Made by a program: the position numbers and the translations under genes. The notes under the pieces are model-generated. The model saw only the letters and a program-made list of their open reading frames with translations, was not told the origin of the DNA and ran no database searches. DNA of 64,000 bases from Alitta virens (Eukaryota > Annelida > Polychaeta > Phyllodocida > Nereididae), in the NCBI GenBank assembly GCA_932294295.1, contig OW028580.1:11375374-11439373 (forward strand), given 5' to 3'. Position 1 is the stretch's first letter, and each line of letters starts with the position of its first letter. Below are positions 10,991-24,200 of this stretch, piece by piece.

Positions 10991-13900
10991 GCAAATCAAT
11001 GACTTTTAAATCTTATGTCAATTATCATGTGTAGGTATTGCATTAGTTGCACTTGTATGTTTACCATCAGGAAAAATTTATCACTTCGCAAAATCAATGC
11101 AAATTTCTTGGTTAGTTTCAAGTTGTGTATATTATCAGCTCAACTTTGTATGAAGAATGCTAAGTAACATTGGATTTGCAAAAAAAAAAACATAAAATCC
11201 AGATTGGGTGGGGGGGGAAAATCATGTTTTGTCAACCATGTAATAGTATGCATAAGATATAATGAGTTATCAAATGTTATTTTTGAACATACAGGAAATT
11301 AACATGTGATAACTCCTAATATCCAATGACTTTTCGGTATTCAGCCTGACATAACATAATTAAGTATAAACATTATTCCTATTATCATAATGACTTGAAC
11401 AATGGTTCAAATTGCAATTAATGAGACTTTTTTAATGATATGGGTTCTGGCGCCATCATGTAAGTTGTATGCATTTTTTAATAGATTTATGCTACAACTA
11501 ATTTTTGTCAGTAGTAATTTTCTGAACCATTCAGTAACCAATTCATTTCTTCACTGGACGATCCCCCCCCCCCCCCCCCCCCCCCCATTTGGGTGAAGTA
11601 CTTGTTTTTGTTGTTGTTGCATTACTTTTCACTAGAGGGCGAAACCTGCAAGTGCTTGGGATGGTTGATAGCGACACCAGAGTCATAGACATTAACTAAA
11701 AAGTAAGTAAAAAGGCCCAGTACACCTTAGAAGAAAAGCAGTAAGGTTCAATAACTTTTACAAGCAGTAGGGTTAGACAATTGTTTTTTGCTGTTTGGCT
11801 TGCAGGAAGACCTAAATGTATTTTTGTTTCCCCCCGTTATATAAAAGAAAGCAGAAACAATTCCATTGGACATTTCCTTCTTCTTCATCTTCTTCTTTTT
11901 TGGGTTAGTCTGTGGGTGAATACACACAAAATATACTAACATGTTGCTCAACTGGACATAATAAACATACATTCTTCTTTTTTATTATTATTAAAACTAG
12001 TGTGATATTTACACTTTATTGATTTATTTTTTCGTTTAGCATTTGTAAGTAGACCAAGGTACACAGATTTTTTTTTTTTTTCCTTTTTCAATAATTTCAA
12101 AAAATTAAGACCAGCTAACCAGAGGTAATTTTATGCTGTTTTTTCTTTTCTTTTTTAACAGCACTGTTCAATATATATACTTTTTTTTTTAATTTAAAGT
12201 TTATGTTCAATTCACACAGTAAGCAAGACTTATTATTTCTTTTAATTTGACATACTATAATTTTCAAAATGAGTAAGCTTACTTTAAGAATTGACACGAG
12301 AGGACGCCAGATGCCAGTATGATTCTAAAATATCACTCGATGGCGCTAAAGGTTTCTTTTTCAGCTTGACTGGAACCACACACAGCGTCAGCAGATCCAT
12401 TACAGCCCGGTGTTATTTGCTGTAGATATAGATTTATGGATTAATTGATTTTCTTTCATTTATATTTTTCTTCTAAAACATCCCGTCTACTTACACGATT
12501 TTTATTAGGAATAAAAAAAAAGGTTGCTGTTCTAATCTATTGAATACAAAATAAATTCATTAGAACACAAAACGGACCTTCACGCAACAATATAGGGACA
12601 CAGTCAAATATGATAGAATTTCAGATTTCTGAAAATATCAATCATGTTGGCCAATCGGTGCAAATAGTGAAAATTCCATGGAGACATTTTTGGAAGGGCC
12701 AAATTAGAATAATAAATAGTCATTAGTTAATCCATAGACGTTGTAAAATAACTTTAATTTGAATATATAGGACCAATAAGTTGAAGACTCCATAATATGA
12801 AAAATATTGTCATTGTTAGTATTCATAATAGCTATTGAGTTGACAAGCAAAAGCAAAACATGCAGCTTAATTGTTAATCGACGGAGTCTGTAGGCCTAAT
12901 AGTTAAATCTGTGGATTAACCAGAATTTTGGAGATGAGTCAAGAATGATTTTATGCAGAAATTCTGTGCTGCAGATATGCCGCCCCTCAAAAAATATAAC
13001 AACACTCTGACTGTGTTCATGCTCCAACAAGGTCGTATATTTATGCACTTATACAAGTAAAGGCTGTTTTTAGACATAATTGTAATAAAAGGTTGTCTAT
13101 TAATTTCTAGACAAGTAATTGTAATGATTGTATAAAATCAAACAATGATGTTGTTGGTTAGCTTAGAAATCCATGTCTGAGGAATTAATATCTTGGCTGA
13201 TTTACAAACTATTGAATTGACACAAGACAATCTTTTTTAGAGTGTGGTATTGAACTGGTAAAATCATTTCATCATTACTTCACTCCGTACATGTGATCAG
13301 ATGACTTGGGAGTCCGTGTAGATATATTCCCAATCTGTAGCCTACATTTATCAACTCATGACTCCATAGTTGGACTTGAAGCAGATACGTCGCATTTCAT
13401 TAATGCTGCCACGCTGAATTGTTTTCTTTTGGATCACTTTAATTAGCAATTTTATTATTCAATGTCATTGTGTATCAACTTCTATCGAAATGTAAGCTAT
13501 AGTGTCACAATTTGTTTTGTGTTGAATTTTCGTCATTTGATTCTAACAGATTCATTTTAGGAGAACAACAGAAAAGAGATTGAGAATGCTAAGAAATGGA
13601 AGCACATCATCTAATACTTTTGGCAGCTTATAAAAAGAGCTTGTTCAGTCATTGACCATGGCTAGTTGTATAGCGTTTATTCATCAGTGTAGGGGAGAGA
13701 TTCAATTTGAGATGATAATACACTTAATGGCAATAATACAGGGGGGTAGAAGGATAGCTTGGGGCTGTGTGCCTACGAGGGGCAAGGGAAATAAGATATC
13801 ATTTGACAATAGTGATTCAGGGCAGCCCTGCTTTGCAGATAAAGTCTTGGTCCCCCAACAGCAGAAGGGTGGTATTCAAATTGTTTAGCAGAGGGGAAAC

Positions 13901-14838
13901 TAGCGAAAGACACAAGACTAAGTTCAAATGAAACGTAAATAAGAGCACAATGCAGTGATCTGAGATTCCAGAAATCACCTCTGCCCCTACACACAGGTCT
14001 GTGGTCTTTTGCATGAGTTCAATGATAGAAGGGGGGGGGGCGTCCATGCTGTAGTTTTATCTATAATATTGCCTCAAACTAAATGCACTAAACACAGCAA
14101 AAGGCATTCTATGCCATATAGAATTTCTGCTTTTATGAGTGATTTGTGTGCACTGAAATTTGCAACCTTTTCAAAACAAATTTCAAGTACTCTCGGGGGG
14201 CTTTTTTGTTCGCACAAAATTACAGTAGCTCATCTTTCTGCATATTGTGAAAATAATTCTTTCTCTAAAGTGTTATTTTATCCCACACAGGCTAGAGTTA
14301 GGGGAACAATCTTCCTTGAATTCTAAACTTTGGCCCAGGAGGTCTGTTTTGATTTCTACCTTTTGTGGGCAACTTTTCTTATTGTTATGGTATCATTCAG
14401 GCTCTAAAAGACCTCATGCTGCAACTGTATGACCAGGCTGTCGAAAAAGAGGGCGCGCATTGTAGAATACTCGAAATATATTGTATTTGTTAGTGAATTT
14501 ACTCAAATCGCCCTTTCCATGCCACAGTCAAAATAAACCTTGTTATTTTAGAATTTTACACATTATTTTGCGTGACCAGGTGGGATAATAACATCCCCAT
14601 GTTTGTATATCTTGAATAAATTGGCAAATTTAGTTTCCACGTTATATTTTCATTTTTGCCAGCAAAAACATTCCAACAAGGCTATTTTCATCCCAAAAGG
14701 AAACAATTCCTTTGTAAATATGCAGAATTAAAGTATTCAAATCATCTCTCATGAGTGTTTACTTAATATTCAATTGGTCTGTTAATTTAGTTTATTCTAT
14801 AAGAACCCTTTTTGTAAGGAATTCATTTTGGTTGTATC
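10991..14838. other. Intergenic, no gene recognised
   Basis: Non-coding. It includes a poly-C run at about 11563-11586, CTCF-like words at 11630-11641 and 12334-12347, TAGGCCTA at 12891-12898 and several poly-T runs. Short ORFs here have no domain signal. Confidence 0.5.
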
Positions 14839-14842
14839 TAAT

Positions 14843-14980
14843 GTCTTTCTTTCTCTCTTTCTTTCTTTTTTCTCTTTCTTTTTTTTTCTCTCTTTCTTTT
14901 TCTCTCTTTCTCTCTTCCAGTAAGTAAGTAAGTAAATAAGTTAGTACTTAAGTAAATAAGTAAGTAAGTAAGTAAGTTAC
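14843..14980. repeat. CT-rich tract followed by AAGT microsatellite
   Basis: A pyrimidine tract of CTTT and CTCT words at 14843-14918 passes directly into an AAGT/AAAT tetramer array at about 14919-14977. Confidence 0.85.
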
Positions 14981-16370
14981 GTGCATGTGTGTTAGCAAAC
15001 ATTTAATCTAGTTTTTACACATAAACAGACAGTACATTTAAAGTGATAATTCAAATTTCTTTATATGTTTATAGTGTTGGGGCATAATTTGTAGAGGAAA
15101 AACTTGAAAAAGTATTTTGTTGTTGAAATAAATGCATGTAGGGAGATGGCGGTTGCTTATTTGTCTCTCAAGATGCGATAAGATGTGGAGGCCGTCAGTC
15201 CATCATCTGTGGCATAAGTCAAACAGGGGGTGGAAAAGGGGGTAGAATTTGTTGCCCTCCAATGCTGTGACACAGTTCACTCCCAGGCAATATGACCAGG
15301 GGCACTCGGTGAGTGACAAAGTTGCCAGTCTCACCCTCCCCCATTACAGAGTTGCAAAAAGGTAGATCTTATCAGTTAGATTGCAGCCAGGTCTGATAGG
15401 CATTGTTAAACAAAAAAGGCCTAACACGCATGCGCGACAGGAAGTCCCTCCCACCAGGTGTCGCTTCCCATATAGCCATCGCATTCAACCCTTTTTTATT
15501 ATTTTGAGGGGCGGGGGGGGGGGGGGGGCAGACTGCTTTTGTCATATAGACTCTTGTTTTGATTAATTGCCCACTTTTGTTTATATGGACAGTTGTTAGA
15601 CAACGGGGGGCACCTGATTCCCAGATAAGTTCATAACTGTTATTAAGGGCAGGTTGGTATGGTAAACTGTAACTTTTTGACTGATTGATTTATAGGGTGC
15701 ATAATGTCCTAATTTGAAATATGTATACACTGTCATTGGGAGCATTCATGAGAAATTAGTAGCTTTTGTAGACACATCTCTATTAGTATGAATTTCAAAT
15801 GTCCACAAGAATGAAAAGTGGAACTTCACCGTTAGAACCACTATGAGAAATCATTGACATGTCTTTATAGCTAGGTGGTCTTGATTCTAGATTTTCTTGT
15901 ATCATATCGAGGTGACCTTAAAATTAACTGTGAGGCAACCGTCTCAAAGCACACGGGTTTCATACATTTGAACGGCCATAATTATGCATGCAATTACTAT
16001 CAAATGAAAAGAAGTTATCCTGAGTCAATAATACAAAATATTTTCTTTAAGTTTTAGAAAAAATAACAAATTGCCTGGTGCATCACATAGTATTAAGAAA
16101 ACAAAAGCTGAAAAAAGTAATAGGCAGACCAAATAAAATAACCAGAATCTAAACCTGTTAAACAATATTTACTAAAAACTATTGAGTATGCCGTAATTGT
16201 TTATTGGATAGTATCAGTGACAAACTGTCTTCAGGAGAGTAATTAATGGTTTAAAGCCAATAGATTGGTTATCAACATGTCTTAAAGTCAAATTTCATGC
16301 TGATTGGGTCTTCTCTAAACAATTATGATGATGTGGAAAATTTTCAAGTGTCACTTGATGGTAATCCATG
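14981..16370. other. Intergenic, no gene recognised
   Basis: Non-coding. It contains a poly-G run near 15508-15528 and an NRF1-like ACGCATGCGCG near 15427. No protein family is recognised. Confidence 0.45.
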
Positions 16371-16371
16371 A

Positions 16372-16640
16372 TTCCGTACACAGTCAATGAATTGGAACTC
16401 AACATATTGTACTTATGTCAGTGTGGGGATGTTCAAAGAAAAAAAAATTGATCTTACTCAAAGACTGCAGAATAGGGCAGCACGAATTGTATGTTGAAAC
16501 TTAGATGTTATCAATTGGAGGCATTGATTAGTAAAAGAATTAGAATGGTAAATTATTGAGGTAAGATTTAATTACTTTATGAGTGTCACTTTGCACAATT
16601 GTGTTCATGGTACAGCACCAACATATGCAACTCAGTAGTA
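16372..16640 (+). mobile_element. LINE (non-LTR) reverse transcriptase C-terminal remnant
   Basis: One frame reads through the diagnostic LQNRAARIV at 16465-16491, then DVINWR at 16504-16521, LVKELEW at about 16528-16548, and HNCVHGTAPTYA at about 16591-16626. These match the order of short motifs at the end of the reverse transcriptase domain in CR1/L2/Jockey-type LINEs. Stop codons interrupt it at several places, so it is dead. The upstream part of the domain is missing or scrambled. The family within the non-LTR group cannot be set from this piece. The satellite begins directly after it. Confidence 0.75.
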
Positions 16641-16739
16641 AAGGCATGTGGAGCTTAATGTGGAGCTTAATGTGGAGCTCAATGCGGAGCAAAATGCGGA
16701 GCAAAATGTGGAGTAAAATGCGGAGCTAAATGTGGAGCT

Positions 16740-17660
16740 TAATGTGGAGCTAAATGCGGAGCTTAATGTGGAGTTTAATGTGGAGCTAAATGTGGAGCTA
16801 AATTCGGACCTAAATGCGGACCTAAAGGAGGAGCTAAATGAGGAGCTAATGTGGAGCTAAATGTAGACCTAAATGCGGAGCTAAATGTGTAGCTAAATGC
16901 GGAGCTAAATGTGGAGCTAAATGCGGAGCTAAATGTGGAGCTAAATGCGGAGCTAAATGCGAAGCTAAATGCATTGCTAAATGTGGAGCTAAATGCGGAG
17001 CTAAATTCGGAGCTAATGTGAAGCAAAATGTGGTGCTAATGTGGAGCTAAATGTTGACCTAAATGCGGAGCTAAATGTGGAGCTAAATGTGGAACTAATG
17101 TAGAGCTTATGCGGAGCTAAATGCAGAGCTAAACGTGGAGCTAAATGTGGAGCTAAATGCATGGCTAATTGTGGAGCTAATGTGGACCAAAATGTGGACC
17201 TAAATGCGGACCTAAATGCGGACCTAAATGTGGAACTAATGTAGAGCTAAATGCGGACCTAATGTAGAGCTAAATGCGGACCTAATGTGGAGCTAAATGC
17301 GGAGCTAAATGCATAGCTAAATGTGGAGCTAAATGTGGAGCAAAATGCGGAGCTAAATGTGGAGCTTAATGTGGAGCTAAATGCGGAGCTAAATGTGGAG
17401 CTTAATGTGGAGCTAAATGTGGAGCTAAATTCGGACCTAAATGCGGATATAAAGGAGGAGCTAAATGAGGAGCTAATGTGGAGCTAAATGTAGACCTAAA
17501 TGTGGACCTAAATGTGGGGCTAAATGCGGAGCTAAATGTGGAGCTAAATGCGGAGCTAAATGTGGAGCTAAATGCGGAGCTAAATGCGAAGCTAAATGCA
17601 TTGCTAAATGCGGAGCTAAATTCGGAGCTAATGTGGAGCTAAATGTGGAGCTAATGTGGA
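16740..17660. repeat. About 620-bp duplication in the left part of the satellite
   Basis: A recognisable string of variant units, including TTCGGACCTAAATG followed by AAAGGAGGAGC and AAATGAGGAGC, occurs near 16800 and again near 17428. Divergence is greater than in the later duplications, so this one looks older. Confidence 0.6.
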
Positions 17661-19075
17661 GCTAAATGTTGACCTAAATGCGGAGCTAAATGTGGAACTA
17701 AATGTGGAGCTAATGTAGAGCTAATGCGGAGCTTAATACGAAGCTAAATGCGGACCTAAATGCAGAGCTAAATGCGGACCTAAATGCATAGCTTAATGTG
17801 GAGCTAAATGTGGAACTAATGTGGAGCTAATGCGGAGCTAAATGTGGAGCTAAATGGGAAGCTAAATGCCTAAATGTGGAGCTAAATGTGGAGCTAAATG
17901 CTTAACTAAATGTGGAGCTAAATGTGGAGCTAATGTGGAGCTAAATGCGGACCTAAATGCGGGGCTAAATGCGGAGCTAAATGCAGAGCTAATGTGGAGC
18001 TAAATGCGGACCTAAATGCGGAGCTAAATGCAGAGCTAAATCTGGAGCTAAATGTGGAGCTAATGTGGAGCTAAAAGGGGACCTAAATGCGGGGCTAAAT
18101 GCGGAGCTAAATGCAGAGCTAAATGCGGAGCTAATGTGGAGCTAAATACGGACCTAAATGCAGAGCTAAATGTGGAGCTTATGTGGAGCTAAATGCGGAG
18201 CTAAATGTGGAGCTGAATGCGGAGCTAAATGTAGAGCTAAATGTGGAACTAAATGCATAGCTAAATCTGGAGCTAAATGTGGAACTAATGTGGAGATAAA
18301 TGGGGAGCTAAATGCACAGCTAAATGTGGAGCTAAATGCGGATCTAAATGCAGAGCTAAATCTGGAGCTAAATGTGGAGCTAATGTGGAGCTAAAAGGGG
18401 ACCTTAATGCGGAGCTAAATGCGGAGCTAAATGCATAGCTAAATGTGGAGCTAAATGTGGAGTTAAATGCGGAGCTAAATGCAGAGCTAAATGTGCAGCT
18501 AAATGTGGAGCTAATGAGGTGCCTAATGCGGACCTAAATGCGGAGCTAAATATGGAGCTAAATGCGGAGCTAAATGTGGAGCTAATGTGGAGCTAAATGC
18601 GGAGCTAAATGCGGAGCTAAATGCAGAGCTAAATGTGGAGCTAAATGTGGAGCTAATGAGGTGCCTAATGCGGACCTAAATGCGGAGCTAAATGTGGAGC
18701 TAAATGCGGAGCTAAATGTGGAGCTAATGTGGAGCTAAATGTGGAGCTAAATGCATAGCTAAATGCGGAGCTAAAAGTGGAGCTAATGTGGAGCTAAATG
18801 TGAACCTAAATGCGGAGCTAAATGTTGAGCTAAATGTTGAGCTAATGTAGAGCTAATGCGGAACTAAATGCGGAGCTAAATGCATGGCTAAATGTGGACC
18901 TAAATGTGGACCTAAATGCGGACCTAAATGCGGAGCTAATGTGGAGCTAAATGCAGACCTAAATGCGGACCTAACTGCATAGCTAAATGCGGAGCTAAAT
19001 GTGGAGCTAATGCGGAGCTAAATGCATAGCTAAATGTAAAGCAAAATTTGGAGCTAATGTGGTGCTAAATGGGGA

Positions 19076-21240
19076 TCTAAATGCGGACCTAAATGCGGAG
19101 CTAAATCCATGGCTAAATGTGGAGCTAAATGCGGACCTAAATGCATAGCTAAATGTGGAGCTAAATGTGGAGATAATGCAGATCTAAATACAGAGCTAAA
19201 TGCGGAGCTAAATGCAGAGCTGAATGCGGACCTATATGTGGACCTAAATGCATAGCTAAATGTGGAGATAATGCAGATCTAAATGTAGAGCTAAATGCGG
19301 AGCTAAATGCAGAGCTGAATGCAGACCTAAATGTGGAGCTAAATGCCAAGCTAAATTCAGAGCTAAATGTGGAGCTAAATGTGGAGTTAAATGCGGAGCT
19401 AAATGCATAGCTAAATGTGGAGCTAAATGTGGAGCTAATGTGGAGCTTAATGCGGACCTAAATTTGGACCTAAATTCAGAGCTTAATGCGAAGCTAAATG
19501 CGGAGCTAAATGCATAGCTAAATGTGGAGCTTAATGTGGAGCTAATGTGGAGCTGAATGCGGACCTAAATGCAGAGCTTAATGCGAAGCTAAATGCGGAG
19601 CTAAATGCATAGCTAAATGTGGACCTAAATGTGGAGTTAAATGCAGAGCTAAATGCATAGCTCAATGTGGAGCTAATGTGGAGCTAAATGTGGACCTAAA
19701 TGCTGAGCTAAACGTGGAGCTAAACGTGGAGCTAAATGCAGAGCTAAATGCATGGCTAAATGTGAACCTAAATGCAGACCTAAATGCGGAGCTAAATGTG
19801 GAACTAATGTAGAGCTAAATACGGACCTATTGTGGAGCCAAATGCGGACCTAAATGCGGACCTAAATGCATAGCTAAATGTGGAGCTAATGTGGAGCTAA
19901 ATGCGGACCTAAATGCACAGCTAAATGTGGAGCTAAATGTGGAACTAATGTGGAGCTAATGCGGAGCTAAATGCGGAGCTAAATGGGAAGCTAAATGCAT
20001 AGCTAAATGTGAAGCAAAATGTGGAGCTAATGTGGAGCTAAATGCGGACCTAAATGCGGACCTAAATGAGGAGCTAAATGTGGAGCTAATGTGGAGCTAA
20101 ATGCAGGCCTAAATGTGGAGCTAAATGCGGAGCTAAATGCTTAGCTAAATGTGGAGATAAATGCGGACCTAAATGCGGAGCTAAATGCATGGCTAAATGT
20201 GGAGCTAAATGCGGACCTAAATGCATAGCTAAATGTGGAGCTAAATGTGGAGATAATGCAGATCTAAATACAGAGCTAAATGCGGAGCTAAATGCAGAGC
20301 TGAATGCGGACCTATATGTGGACCTAAATGCATAGCTAAATGTGGAGATAATGCAGATCTAAATGTAGAGCTAAATGCGGAGCTAAATGCAGAGCTGAAT
20401 GCAGACCTAAATGTGGAGCTAAATGCCAAGCTAAATTCAGAGCTAAATGTGGAGCTAAATGTGGAGTTAAAAGCGGAGCTAAATGCATAGCTAAATGTGG
20501 AGCTAAATGTGGAGCTAATGTGGAGCTTAATGCGGACCTAAATTTGGACCTAAATTCAGAGCTTAATGCGAAGCTAAATGCGGAGCTAAATGCATAGCTA
20601 AATGTGGAGCTTAATGTGGAGCTAATGTGGAGCTGAATGCGGACCTAAATGCAGAGCTTAATGCGAAGCTAAATGCGGAGCTAAATGCATAGCTAAATGT
20701 GGACCTAAATGTGGAGTTAAATGCAGAGCTAAATGCATAGCTCAATGTGGAGCTAATGTGGAGCTAAATGTGGACCTAAATGCTGAGCTAAACGTGGAGC
20801 TAAATGTGGAGCTAAATGCAGAGCTAAATGCATGGCTAAATGTGAACCTAAATGCAGACCTAAATGCGGAGCTAAATGTGGAACTAATGTAGAGCTAAAT
20901 ACGGACCTATTGTGGAGCCAAATGCGGACCTAAATGCGGACCTAAATGCATAGCTAAATGTGGAGCTAATGTGGAGCTAAATGCGGACCTAAATGCACAG
21001 CTAAATGTGGAGCTAAATGTGGAACTAATGTGGAGCTAATGCGGAGCTAAATGCGGAGCTAAATGGGAAGCTAAATGCATAGCTAAATGTGAAGCAAAAT
21101 GTGGAGCTAATGTGGAGCTAAATGCGGACCTAAATGCGGACCTAAATGAGGAGCTAAATGTGGAGCTAATGTGGAGCTAAATGCAGGCCTAAATGTGGAG
21201 CTAAATGCGGAGCTAAATGCTTAGCTAAATGTGGAGATAA
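19076..21240. repeat. 1,080-bp tandem duplication inside the satellite
   Basis: 19076-20160 and 20156-21240 match almost base for base at an offset of 1,080. Only a few differences were seen, for example near 19106/20186, 19391/20471 and 19724/20804. A further copy starts near 23265 and runs to about 24330. Confidence 0.9.
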
Positions 21241-24200
21241 ATGTGGAGCTAATGTGGATCTAAATGCAGAGCTAAATGCGGAGCTAAATGCAGAGCTAAA
21301 TCTGGAGCTAAATCTGGAGCTAATGTGGTGCTAAATGCGGACCTAAATGCGGGGCTAAATGCGGAGCTAAATGCGGAGCTAATGTGGAGCTAAATACGGA
21401 CCTAAATGCGGAGCTAAATGTGGAGCTTATGTGGAGCTAAATGCGGAGCTAAATGTGGAGCTAAATGCGGAGCTAAATGTAGAGCTAAATGTGGAGCTAA
21501 ATGAGGATCTAAATGAGGATCTAAATGTGGAGCTAATGTGGTGCTAAATGCGGACCTAAATGCGGAGCTTAATATGGAGCTAAATGTGGAGCTTAATGCA
21601 TAGCTAAATGTCGAGCTAAATGTGGAGTTAAATGCGGTGCTAAATGCAGAGCTAAATGTGGAGCTAAATGTGGAGCTAATGAGGTGCCTAATGCGGACCT
21701 AAATGCGGAGCTAAATGTGGAGCTAAATGCGGAGCTAATGTAGAGCTAAATGCGGAGCTAAAAGCGGAGCTAAATGCATAGCTAAATGCAGAGCTAAATG
21801 TGCAGCTAATTTGGAGCTAAATGCGGAACTAAATGCGGAGCTAAATGCATGGCTAAATATGGAGCTAATGTGGACCTAAATGTGGACCTAAATGCGAACC
21901 TAAATGCGGAGCTAATGTGGAGCTAAATGCGGACCTAAGTGCGGACCTTAATGCATAGCTAAATGTGGAGCTAAATGTGGAGCTAATGTGGAGCTAATGT
22001 GGAGCTAAATGCGGAGCTAATTGTGGAGCTAATGTGGAGCTAAATATAGAGCTAAATGTGGAGCTAAATGTGGAGCTAATGTGGAGCTAATGTGGAGCTA
22101 ATGTGGAGCTAAATGCGGAGCTAATTGTGGAGCTAAATATAGAGCTAAATGTGGAGCTAAATGCATAGCTAAATGTGGAGCTAATGTGGAGCTAAATGGG
22201 GAGCTAAAAGCTCAGCTAAATGTGGAGCTAAATGCGGATCTAAATGTGGAGCTAAATGTGGAGCTAATATGGAGCTAAATGCGAACCTAAATGCGGAGCT
22301 TAATGCGAAGCTAAATGCGGAGCTAAATGCATTGCTAAATGTGGAGCTAAATGTGGAGTTAAATGCGGAGCTAAATACAGAGCTAAATGTGGAGCTAATG
22401 AGGTGCCTAATGTGGACCTAAATGCGGAACTAAATGTGGAGCTAAATGCGGAGCTAAATGCAGAGCTAATGTGGAGCTAAATGCGGAGCTAAATGCATAG
22501 CTAAATGCGGAGCTAAATGTGGAGCTAATGTGGAGCTAAATGTGAACCTAAATGCAGAGCTAAATGTTGAGCTAAATGTGGAGGTAATGTAGAGCTAATA
22601 CGGAACTAAATGCGGAGCTAAATGCATGGCTAAATTTGGAGCTAATGTGGACCTAAATGCGGACCTAAATGCGGACCTAAGTGTGGACCTAAATGCATAG
22701 CTTAATGTGGAGCTAAATGTGGAGCTAATGTGGAGCTAATGTGGAGCTAAATGCGGAGCTAAATGTGGAGCTAAATGTGGAGCTAAATGTAGAGCTAAAT
22801 GTGGAGCTAAATGCATAGCTAAATGTGGAACTAATGTGGAGCTAAATGGGGAGCTAAATGCACAGCTAAATGTGGAGCTAAATGCGGATCTAAATGTGGA
22901 GCTAAATGTGGAGCTAATGTGGTGCTAAATGAGGACCTAAATGCGGAGCTTAATGCGAAGCTAAATGCAGAGCTAAATGCCTAGCTAAATGTGGAGCTAA
23001 ATGTGGAGTTAAATGCGGAGCTAAATGCAGAGCTTAATGTGGAGCTAAATGTGGAGCTAAATGTGGAGCTAATGAGGTGCCTAATGCAGACCTAAATGCG
23101 GAGCTAAATGTGGAGCTAAATGCGGAGCTAATGTGGAGCTAAATGCGGAGCTAAATGTGGAGCTAATATGTAGCTAAATGTGAACCTAAATGCGGAGCTA
23201 AATGTTCAGCTAAATGTGGAGCTAATGTTGAGCTAATGCGGAACTAAATGCGGAGCTAAATGCGGAGCTAAATCCATGGCTAAATGTGGAGCTAAATGCG
23301 GACCTAAATGCATAGCTAAATGTGGAGCTAAATGTGGAGATAATGCAGATCTAAATACAGAGCTAAATGCGGAGCTAAATGCAGAGCTGAATGCGGACCT
23401 ATATGTGGACCTAAATGCATAGCTAAATGTGGAGATAATGCAGATCTAAATGTAGAGCTAAATGCGGAGCTAAATGCAGAGCTGAATGCAGACCTAAATG
23501 TGGAGCTAAATGCCAAGCTAAATTCAGAGCTAAATGTGGAGCTAAATGTGGAGTTAAATGCGGAGCTAAATGCATAGCTAAATGTGGAGCTAAATGTGGA
23601 GCTAATGTGGAGCTTAATGCGGACCTAAATTTGGACCTAAATTCAGAGCTTAATGCGAAGCTAAATGCGGAGCTAAATGCATAGCTAAATGTGGAGCTTA
23701 ATGTGGAGCTAATGTGGAGCTGAATGCGGACCTAAATGCAGAGCTTAATGCGAAGCTAAATGCGGAGCTAAATGCATAGCTAAATGTGGACCTAAATGTG
23801 GAGTTAAATGCAGAGCTAAATGCATAGCTCAATGTGGAGCTAATGTGGAGCTAAATGTGGACCTAAATGCTGAGCTAAACGTGGAGCTAAATGTGGAGCT
23901 AAATGCAGAGCTAAATGCATGGCTAAATGTGAACCTAAATGCAGACCTAAATGCGGAGCTAAATGTGGAACTAATGTAGAGCTAAATACGGACCTATTGT
24001 GGAGCCAAATGCGGACCTAAATGCGGACCTAAATGCATAGCTAAATGTGGAGCTAATGTGGAGCTAAATGCGGACCTCAATGCACAGCTAAATGTGGAGC
24101 TAAATGTGGAACTAATGTGGAGCTAATGCGGAGCTAAATGCGGAGCTAAATGGGAAGCTAAATGCATAGCTAAATGTGAAGCAAAATGTGGAGCTAATGT

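Noticed and set aside
11402..11596. 64-codon ORF ending in a proline run
   Set aside because: The prolines are the translation of a poly-C run; no other coding sign.
16775..17026. 83-codon ORF with Ala/Phe/Ser repeats on the minus strand, and similar ORFs at 18170, 19161, 20241 and 23328
   Set aside because: They are direct translations of the 12-bp satellite between frame-shifting 11-bp units. The identical copies reflect the duplications, not protein constraint.
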